64,000 bases of DNA from Myxococcus sp. CA023 (GTDB taxonomy: Bacteria > Myxococcota > Myxococcia > Myxococcales > Myxococcaceae): positions 1-64,000 of the forward strand of contig NZ_JAAEAH010000018.1 in assembly GCF_010998615.1 (NCBI RefSeq), read 5' to 3'. The stretch's first letter is position 1, and each line of letters begins with the position of its first letter. The notes below the pieces were generated by a model. The model did not search any database. It had not been told where the DNA came from and worked only from the letters and a program-made list of their open reading frames with translations. The position numbers were made by a program, and so were the translations under genes. Shown piece after piece: positions 48,549-55,800 of this stretch.

Positions 48549-48606
48549 TGCACCCGTGGATTGCTGATTGCCTCCGCACTTGAAACGGGAAAGTGCATTG
48601 CGATTC

Positions 48607-48759
48607 ATGAGCGGAGTGGTCGGACTGTTGGGGTGCGGTGGTCCGGAGGTGGAGCGAGACCCGGTCGATACGGTCAGCCGGCTGGACCAGGAGATTGTGG
48701 GAGGAGTCGAGGCTCGGCCTCACTCCTCCCGGTCGAATGCCCCGGAGGCGATGAGATGA
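48607..48759 (+). pseudogene. 5' remnant of a trypsin-like serine protease lipoprotein
   Basis: 50 codons: a short lipoprotein signal (MSGVVGLLGCGG), a propeptide, and QEIVGGVEARPHS, the classic activation site and new N-terminus (IVGG) of S1 proteases. The frame then ends (SNAPEAMR, stop); none of the catalytic His, Asp or Ser follows in any frame. The gene is therefore truncated. It lies 58 bp downstream of the serpin on the same strand, so a protease and its inhibitor may once have been paired. Confidence 0.6.
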
Positions 48760-48762
48760 CAG

Positions 48763-48782
48763 GTTCCGCCCTGCGGCGGAAC
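48763..48782 (-). terminator. Hairpin at the end of the LysM gene
   Basis: A perfect 8-bp stem (GTTCCGCC/GGCGGAAC) with a 4-nt loop, touching the LysM stop codon. It lacks a clear U-tract on the minus strand. Confidence 0.35.
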
Positions 48783-49480
48783 TAGATGAGGGGCATGAAG
48801 ACCTTGAACCCGCTGCGGCCGTTGTTGGTCGTGTTGCGCTCGATGAAGTCGCTGGCGGACGAGCGGCCGTCGCCGGTGGTGATGGCCGTGTGGCCGTAGA
48901 TGCTGCCCAGTCGAGTGGAGGTGCTCTCCCAGGTGAGGACGAGGCCCGGAATCTTCAGCGCCTGCTCAAGCGACATGTTGACCTGCTTGAACTTGTCGCG
49001 CGGCAGGTTGTTGTCAATCTGGTTGCCGTTGCCCCAGACCTTGAAGCCGAAGGCGTTCTGAATGGCCCGGCTCACACCCGTGGCGCACAGGCCCTGGCTG
49101 TTGTACCCGCCCATGCCCAGCGCGGCCTGGCGGCCCGCCTCGGCGAGCCTGCGCATCGCGGGGGTCGCCTGGCCCGGGGCCACACCGCCGCTCCCGCTGA
49201 CCGCTCCGCCGCCCGACGCACCGCCGGAGCTCCGTGAACCGCTCTTGCCAGAGTCGAAGGAATCCTTGCCGCTGTGGCCCGTGGCGCGGCCGCCAGCGCT
49301 CCCGGGGAGGCGCAGCGTGTCACCCGCGTAGATGAGGTCCGGATTGGCGATCTTGTTGATGCGCGCCAATTCCTTTACCGACGTCTTGAAGCGAGCGGCG
49401 AGCTCCGAGAGGGTGTCCCCCTTGCGAATCTTGTAGGAGGAGGATGCTCCCCTGCGGCTCGAATTGATGGACGTGGACAT
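48782..49480 (-). CDS. LysM-domain cell-wall hydrolase candidate
   Basis: A 232-residue protein. A LysM domain occupies residues 15-58 (YKIRKGDTLSELAARFKTSVKELARINKIANPDLIYAGDTLRLP), followed by a Gly/Ser-rich linker (60-105) and a C-terminal domain with C132 in GLCATGVSRAI and H197 in IYGHTAIT, the Cys/His arrangement of CHAP/NlpC-like amidases. No signal peptide is present, so export may use a phage-like or non-classical route, or the protein may act after lysis. ATG behind CAGGAG. Confidence 0.78.
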   Translation of the reverse strand: MSTSINSSRRGASSSYKIRKGDTLSELAARFKTSVKELARINKIANPDLIYAGDTLRLPGSAGGRATGHSGKDSFDSGKSGSRSSGGASGGGAVSGSGGVAPGQATPAMRRLAEAGRQAALGMGGYNSQGLCATGVSRAIQNAFGFKVWGNGNQIDNNLPRDKFKQVNMSLEQALKIPGLVLTWESTSTRLGSIYGHTAITTGDGRSSASDFIERNTTNNGRSGFKVFMPLI

Positions 49481-49529
49481 TCAGGTCTCCTGGCTCCCAT
49501 TGTCGTCACGGCCCTCCCGGAGTTGCGTT

Positions 49530-49565
49530 TGGTTTCCCAAAATCTTGGAATCCACAAGGAAACCA
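49530..49565. repeat. Inverted repeat upstream of the LysM gene
   Basis: 8-bp arms TGGTTTCC and GGAAACCA, 20 bp apart, in an unusually A+T-rich stretch (about 49525-49600) 50 bp upstream of the LysM gene start. Likely part of its promoter or a regulator site; nothing more can be said. Confidence 0.35.
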
Positions 49566-49649
49566 GGGACTGCAAATCGAGAAAACCCGAGCAAATCCAG
49601 GTAACTGGAGGCGCTCGATTGCGATGCGGCCTCCGTGCCGAAGTGAGCC

Positions 49650-50141
49650 TCACCGTTCCAGGAGAAAAAGCGCTCTAGCCGGCGTCTGGCGGCCGTGCCT
49701 TCGCCACGGGCCCTGACGCGAGATGAGCTGAAAGTCGAGCGGCAGGCTCGACGCTCCGGGGCGCCACGCATTTCGCGCACCTCGCACGCCCCGCATGGAA
49801 TCCCAATCGCCCCGAGGAAGCTGCCCCTCACGGAACTCCAGCGTGGCCAGGGCCCAGAAGCGCTCCCAGCGCTCGAAGAGCTCTCGCCGCACCTCGTCCG
49901 TCGCGGGGTAGGAATGGTGCTCGATGGCCCGCTCCACGAGTTGCAATCCATAGAGCACCATCGCGTAGGCCTGGGCCCTGCTGGAGCGAGTCGTCAGCGT
50001 GGGCAACCCCCAGAGCCCCACCTGCTGCGAGACATAGTCGAGCGCGAGCGGGTCTTCGGAAGTCAGCTCTGGGTTCTCCGCGGGCGGCGCAACCCAACAG
50101 AGGGCATCGACGGGACTCTCCAACGGCGTGAGCATGGGCAT
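49650..50141 (-). CDS. Unknown protein, possibly truncated
   Basis: 163 residues. The first 125 look like a genuine folded region (LDYVSQQVGLWGLPTLTTRSSRAQAYAMVLYGLQLVERAI; RRELFERWERFWALATLEFREGQLPRGDWDSMRGVRGARNAW), but the last 25 (GPWRRHGRQTPARALFLLER) are Arg-rich and look like out-of-frame or random sequence. This suggests the 5' part of a longer gene whose 3' end was lost. No family recognised. Nearby broken genes (46924, 48607) make decay in this stretch plausible. Confidence 0.5.
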   Translation of the reverse strand: MPMLTPLESPVDALCWVAPPAENPELTSEDPLALDYVSQQVGLWGLPTLTTRSSRAQAYAMVLYGLQLVERAIEHHSYPATDEVRRELFERWERFWALATLEFREGQLPRGDWDSMRGVRGARNAWRPGASSLPLDFQLISRQGPWRRHGRQTPARALFLLER

Positions 50142-50379
50142 GCACGCTCAGGCTCTCATTCCCTTTCGGCGATGGAAAGTCAGGCAACCTACCCCCCGAG
50201 GAGTATGTCATGCCGTCCGTCCGGGTGCCCCATCACCCATCCGAATCACCGCAAGCTGAACCAGCGGCCCGCTTCCCAACCTGCGCAGTGTGCCTCGCAG
50301 AGCCGATGTAAGGCATTCTGGAGCACGCAGCCCCTCTCACTATCCTGTCACCCTCCTGAATCTCCCGAGGAGCCGTGAC

Positions 50380-51780
50380 ATGAAAAGCACTGTCGACCTG
50401 CAGGGCAACCCACTGAGCGACATCGCTCTCGCCGCGATGCGGCGATGGCTCCTCGAAACGGATGTGCTGGGCTACCTGCCACAAATTGCCGCCACGGAGT
50501 CCGAAGGCCGCCTCTGGACGTACTACGGGTTCGGCATCCGGCGCATCGATGAGCTCGTCCGCGCGAACGGGTACGCGGTCCTCGACGACCCCACCGTCGT
50601 CACCGAGGACCTGGACGCCATCGTGGCGCTGCGCGAGTTCATGGCCGCCGCCCCCCCACTCATGGACGGGCACCGGAGGAGCGTGGAGCAGCTTCGCGCA
50701 TTCGCCGCGGAACGGGATGCGCTGGAACAGGGCCGTCCGCTCACCGCGCGTGAGCTGTTCGCCCTCTGGTACCTGAAGGCCGTGCCGGGCGCCTACATGG
50801 CGCAACGACTCCAGCTCTCTGACGTGGACGAAGCCACGGTGCGGCGCATCGCGAAGCTCTCCGCCGTGGGACTGCAGATGTTCGATGACGGGGTGGACCT
50901 CCAGGCGGACCTCGACCGGGGACGCCTGTGGTTGAGCGCGGAGGAGCTCGAACTGCTGGGGTTGTCCACGACGCCGCCCGCGACGCTGGCCACCACCGCC
51001 GGGGAGCGCATCGTCCGGCTGCGCAAGGCCATCTGCCTCGAGTACTTCCTCGCGGTGTATGACGAGGCCTCTCGCATCACCTCGCCAGAGAGCCGCAAGC
51101 GCGCCCAGTCCTTCGCGGAGGGCTGGCTGAGCTTCCTCCAGCAGGGCTACCTCAAGCTCTACACGCCCGGAGGCCCCAAGCCCTGGGACTCCGTGCAGCG
51201 CGCCCTGAAGGCGCTGCCGGGCTCGGAAACAGTGAAGCTGCCCGTGCTGCACTCGCTGTTCTCCCTCGTCTCCGCCCTGCCGCTTCCGCCCGTGGACGTG
51301 GAGGCCTGCCGGCGGGAGCTGCAACAGCTCGGGGGCTGCCCTCGGGCGCTGGCGCCAGAAGTGGCCCTGGACGCCATGGGTGTCTGCGAGGCGGAGGGAG
51401 ACGCGGCGAACTTCGACGCGCCCGGGCCGGAGGCCTCCCTACTAGAGCGCGTGCTGCTGGCCTCGCCCGCAAAGCACACGGCGGCGGACTTCGCGCGGCG
51501 CTGCCGCGAAGCGACCGAGGGCTCTCCGTCCAACCTGCGCGACCCCAACCTGTCGGAGGTGTTCGCCAGCGGGATCAAGCTCGCGGAGCGCTCCGCGCGG
51601 AACTCCGTCACCGCCCGGGAGAACTTCCTCCAGCAGCTTCGCCCGGGCTCAAAGCGGGCCCCGGTGGTGGACGCAGAGCTGGCCGAGCGGTTCTCGCGCG
51701 ACGGCGCGGACTGGCTCGCGTTGGGAATCGAGGCCCTCGCGGCGACGGCCCGCGGGGTCCGCGACGGCTGCCGTAAATAG
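50380..51780 (+). CDS. Isoprenoid-synthase-like protein
   Basis: A 466-residue soluble helical protein (ATG behind GAGGAG). Around residues 187-222, LSAVGLQMFDDGVDLQADLDRGRLWLSAEELELLGLS matches the second aspartate-rich region of trans-isoprenoid synthases such as squalene/phytoene synthase (Q-x3-DD-x2-D, D-x-RGR-x-[YW]-L). I cannot find an equally clear first motif, and the C-terminal 170 residues are unlike that family. It precedes the type II thioesterase gene by 30 bp on the same strand and may belong to the biosynthetic locus. It could instead be a non-catalytic relative. Confidence 0.5.
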   Translation: MKSTVDLQGNPLSDIALAAMRRWLLETDVLGYLPQIAATESEGRLWTYYGFGIRRIDELVRANGYAVLDDPTVVTEDLDAIVALREFMAAAPPLMDGHRRSVEQLRAFAAERDALEQGRPLTARELFALWYLKAVPGAYMAQRLQLSDVDEATVRRIAKLSAVGLQMFDDGVDLQADLDRGRLWLSAEELELLGLSTTPPATLATTAGERIVRLRKAICLEYFLAVYDEASRITSPESRKRAQSFAEGWLSFLQQGYLKLYTPGGPKPWDSVQRALKALPGSETVKLPVLHSLFSLVSALPLPPVDVEACRRELQQLGGCPRALAPEVALDAMGVCEAEGDAANFDAPGPEASLLERVLLASPAKHTAADFARRCREATEGSPSNLRDPNLSEVFASGIKLAERSARNSVTARENFLQQLRPGSKRAPVVDAELAERFSRDGADWLALGIEALAATARGVRDGCRK

Positions 51781-51810
51781 GTCCTCTGTCCGTCACCTCA
51801 TCCATCGTCA

Positions 51811-52599
51811 ATGAATCCTGAATCCAGCATCGCGGCGACCGAGTCTCCCTGGCTCGTCCGCCGCAAACCCCAGGCGTCGCCTCGTCTCCGGCTGTTCTGC
51901 TTCCCCTACGCGGGAGCAGGCAGCCTCCCCTACTTCCGTTGGCCCGACCTGCTCCCCGAGGCGGACATCGAGGTGTGTGCCGTGCAGCCGCCCGGCCGGG
52001 AGAACCGCCTGCATGAGCCGTCCGTGGAAGAACTGCCACAGCTGCTGGACGCCCTCGTGCGGGAGCTGTCGCCCCTCTTCGATGGCCCCTTTGCCTTCTT
52101 CGGCCACAGCCTGGGCGCGCTCATCGCCTTCGAGCTGACGCGCGAGCTCCGCCGCCGGGGCCTGCCGCTGCCTGGCACCCTGCTCGTCTCCGGCTCCGAG
52201 GCGCCCTCCCGGCGCAGTGGACTTCCCCCACTGAGCGGCCTGCGGCGAGACGATTTCATCCGCGAGCTGTCCGCTCGCTACGACGGCATTCCGCAGCAGG
52301 TCCTGGCGCAGCCGGAGATCCTGGACCTCATCCTCCCCATCCTGCGCGCCGACCTGAAGATTTCAGAGCGCTACACCTACCAGGAGGAGCCTCCGCTTCC
52401 GGTGCGGCTGTGTGCCTTCGGTGGCACTCGAGACCCTCGCGTCTCGGAAGACGCGCTCGACACGTGGCGACTGCAAACACAGCAGTCCTTCTCGATGAAG
52501 ATGTTTCCAGGCGGCCACTTCTTTCTCAACGAGCTGACGGCCCAGGTGGTTCAGGCCGTCCATGCCGAACTCGCAGTCGGAGCAACCCCAGCACCATGA
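51811..52599 (+). CDS. Type II (editing) thioesterase
   Basis: A 262-residue alpha/beta hydrolase. FCFPYAGAGSLPYFRWPDLLP at the start, nucleophile S100 in FFGHSLGALIAFEL and the catalytic His in FPGGHFFL near residue 237 are typical of stand-alone thioesterases that clear mis-loaded acyl groups from PKS and NRPS carriers. Its stop overlaps the start of the free acyl-carrier gene by 4 bp. It converges on the PKS gene, so it very probably serves the same assembly line. Confidence 0.92.
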   Translation: MNPESSIAATESPWLVRRKPQASPRLRLFCFPYAGAGSLPYFRWPDLLPEADIEVCAVQPPGRENRLHEPSVEELPQLLDALVRELSPLFDGPFAFFGHSLGALIAFELTRELRRRGLPLPGTLLVSGSEAPSRRSGLPPLSGLRRDDFIRELSARYDGIPQQVLAQPEILDLILPILRADLKISERYTYQEEPPLPVRLCAFGGTRDPRVSEDALDTWRLQTQQSFSMKMFPGGHFFLNELTAQVVQAVHAELAVGATPAP

Positions 52600-52856
52600 A
52601 CAGAGACGACCTGCTCGATGTCCTGACCCGCTATGTCACGGATGAACTCCTGGACGGGGACGCGGAGGACCTCGATTCCTCCACGCCCCTGCTGGAGCTC
52701 GGCGTGCTGAACTCGCTGGAGACCGCCCGGATGATGGGCTTCGTCCAGAAGAAGTACGGCATCACCATTCCCTCGGAGTCGCTGAAGGTCGAAAACCTCC
52801 AGACGATCTCCGCCATCGCCGACCTCGTCTACGACGCGAGGCCCCGGCAGCCGTAG
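52596..52856 (+). CDS. Discrete acyl/peptidyl carrier protein
   Basis: An 86-residue carrier. The phosphopantetheine serine is S40 in LLELGVLNSLETARMM; LNSLE, rather than the common DSL, is usual for free-standing D-alanyl or NRPS-type carriers. Helix 4 lies in ESLKVENLQTISAIADLV. It overlaps the thioesterase gene and ends 4 bp from the stop of the converging PKS gene. No dedicated adenylation enzyme lies next to it; the NRPS A domain at 61199 or an outside ligase would have to load it. Confidence 0.88.
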   Translation: MNRDDLLDVLTRYVTDELLDGDAEDLDSSTPLLELGVLNSLETARMMGFVQKKYGITIPSESLKVENLQTISAIADLVYDARPRQP

Positions 52857-52860
52857 CCGC

Positions 52861-55800
52861 TCAACGGCTCCGACGCAGCATGGCCTGGACGGCGTCATCG
52901 TCCAGGCTGTCTACGTCCGCCAGGAGCGCATCCAGCTCCGCGTCCTCGGGAGCCTCCTCCACGGGCGCGGCCGCCTCTTCCTTCAGGCCCAGAACCTCGG
53001 CCGCCAGGTAGTCCACCAGCCCGTTGACGGTGGGGTTGTCGAAGGCCACTGTCGCGGGCAGCGAGGTGCCCAGGCTCCGCTGCAGGACGTTGCGCAGCTC
53101 CACGGACATCAGCGAGTCCATGCCGAACTCGAAGAAGCCCTGGTTCGGGTCCAGTGGCTCCGTCGTGGGACGCCCCAGCACGCCGTTGACCAGCTCGCCC
53201 ACGTGCGCACGCAAGGCACCGCGCCGCTCCTTGGGCTCGAGCCGCTCCAGCCGCTGACGAATCCCCTCGCTCGCCGCGGGGCTGGCCTTCTCGATGAAGG
53301 CCTCGAACAGCGGCGAACGTCCGCGCCGCCCGAGCACAGCCCAGTCCACGGGCAGGACACCGAGCTGACCGCTCAGCCCCAGGGACTGCTCGAACACCTG
53401 GAGACCGTCTTCCGGAGGAATCACGCCGAAGCCCAGCTGCTCCATGCGGCGGCGAATCTGCTCCTCCGCGGCCGCGCCCACCTCGGACCAGGCGCCCCAG
53501 TTGAGGCTCAGGGCGGGCAGCCCTTCGGCCTGGCGGGAGCGGGCCAGCGCATCCAGGAAGGCATTCGCGGCCACGTAGTTGGCCTGTCCCGCCGAGCCGA
53601 TGAGCGACGCCGCCGAGGAGAACACGACGAAGAAGTCCAACGCCGTGCCCTGCAACGCACGATGGAGGTTCCACCCACCGGAGACCTTGGGCGCGAAGGC
53701 CTTGGCCAGCCGCTCCGGCGTCATCTGCACGAAGAGGCCGTCATCGATGACGCCCGCGGAGTGGATGACGCCGCGCAGGGGCGGCACGCTCCCTGAGAGT
53801 CCGGCGAGGACGCGCTCCACGTCGGCGGCCACGGCCACGTCGCCCTGCACGCAGTGGATGGTGACGCCACGCTGCTCCAGCGCTTCAAGACGAGCGCGCG
53901 CCTCGGGCCCCGGCTCACGTCGCCCCATCAGGACCAGGTGACGGGCTCCACGCTCCGCCAGCCGCTCCGCGACGATGAGCCCCAGTCCGCCAAGGCCACC
54001 CGTAACGAGATAGCTCGCGTCCGGCTTCAGCGCGGCCTCGCCGCTCGCCCCACGGAGCTTCCGGCTGCGCACCAGTCGAGGCACTCGGCGCGTCGTTCCT
54101 CTCAGCGCGATTTCGTCCTCGCCGCTGCCACCGAGCAGCTCGGCATGAAGCTGGGCGACTTCGTGCTCGGACGCGCTGGCGTCCAGGTCCACTCGCCGGC
54201 AGTGGAGGTCTGGATGCTCGCGGGTGATGGACTTGCCCAGGCCCCAGAGGACCGAACTCCCCAGGTGGGTGATGTGCTCCTTCTCAGAGGTCGCCTGGGC
54301 ACCGCGTGTCACCAGCCAGAGCGAGGTGCTCTTTCCCTTGGCCTCGACGAGCGCCTGGGCGAGCGCGAGCACACGGGTGCCGTGGCCCAGGGCCTGCACG
54401 GGCACGTCGTCCCCACCTCCGTCCAGGCTCCACAGGTCGATCACATGCAGAGGCCCTTGCAGCGCCTCCGGGCGCAGCTGGCCCAGGAGCGCGAGCGCCG
54501 AATCGCGGCCATCGACCGTGGCTCGCGCTCCAGCAGGGACCGTCACCACGTGCCAGCCTTGCTTCGTCAGTCGCTCGGCCAGGCGCGCGCCCAGCCCCGC
54601 CGCGTCGGCGAGGATGAGGCACTGTGTCCCAGCGTGCGCCGCCTCGGCCCTTACCGCTGGAGCCTCCAGCGGCCGGGGTTGCCACTCCAGATCGTACAGC
54701 CAGTTCTGGTAACGCTTGCTCTTCGCGCCCAGGAGTCCCTCCCGGGTGATGCGCCGGAGCAGCAGCTTCTCCACCGTGGCCACGCGCTCCCCATCCGCCG
54801 TGAGCAACTGGATGTCGCACACGTAGCCAGGGCCCTTCGGGTCATCACTCCGCGCCAGGGTCGCATGGGCCCACACTTCACCCAGCCCGCCGCGCTGCAC
54901 CTGCACCTTGCCGACACCCACGGGGAGGTAGGCGGCATCCCCTTCCTCGTCGAGCACGGCGCCCACCATCTGGAAGCACGCATCCAGGAGCGCGGGCTGA
55001 AGCTGATACTGCCCCGCGTCCGCCGCCGCGCTGCCTGACAGGGCCAGGCGCCCCAGCACCGCGTTCTCTCCCCGCCAGAGCGACTGGATGCCTCGGAAGC
55101 TAGGGCCATACGCGAGCCCCGCCTGCCCCAGCTTCGCGTAGTAGCCCTCCACCGGCACCTCGCGAGTCAGCGAGGCCCGCAGACGCTCCACGTCGACGCG
55201 CTCGGCTGGCGCGGCCGTCGTCGCGGAGAGCTTTCCGTGAGCATGGAGGATCCACGCGGGCTCGCCCTCTCCCGTGCGCTCCTCCTGGCTGTGGATTTCG
55301 AAGCGCCCGGCGCGCTCGCCTTCCGGCGAGTAGAGCAGGTGCACCCGGCGCGCCCCTTCCTCCGGAAGGAAGAGGGCCTGCGAGAAGGTGATTTCGTCCA
55401 CCGTCCCGCCCGACGCACCGAAGAGCGAAGCCCCCGCGGCGAGCCCCATCTCCACGTAGGCCGCGCCCGGCATCAATATCTGTCCGTAGACGCCATGGTC
55501 CTTCAGGAAGGCGGGCTTCGCGGCGCCCACGGAGGACTCGAACTGCCGCACCTGTGAAGGCGACGCGTGCGGATGGCCCAAGAGGGGATGTCCTCGCGTG
55601 GCCCCTGCCTCCGGCGCTGCGCTCACACCCGGGATGTCCCAAGTGGACCCGTTGAGGTCCATCCAGTGATTGCGCCGCTGGAAGGGATAGACGGGCAGCG
55701 CGACCTTGTGGCGCTCGCGCCCCTGGTCCACGCCCCGCCAGTCCACCGGCACGCCCGCGACGTGAAGGGCCGCGAGCCCCTCCAGCATCTGCTGCCAGTC

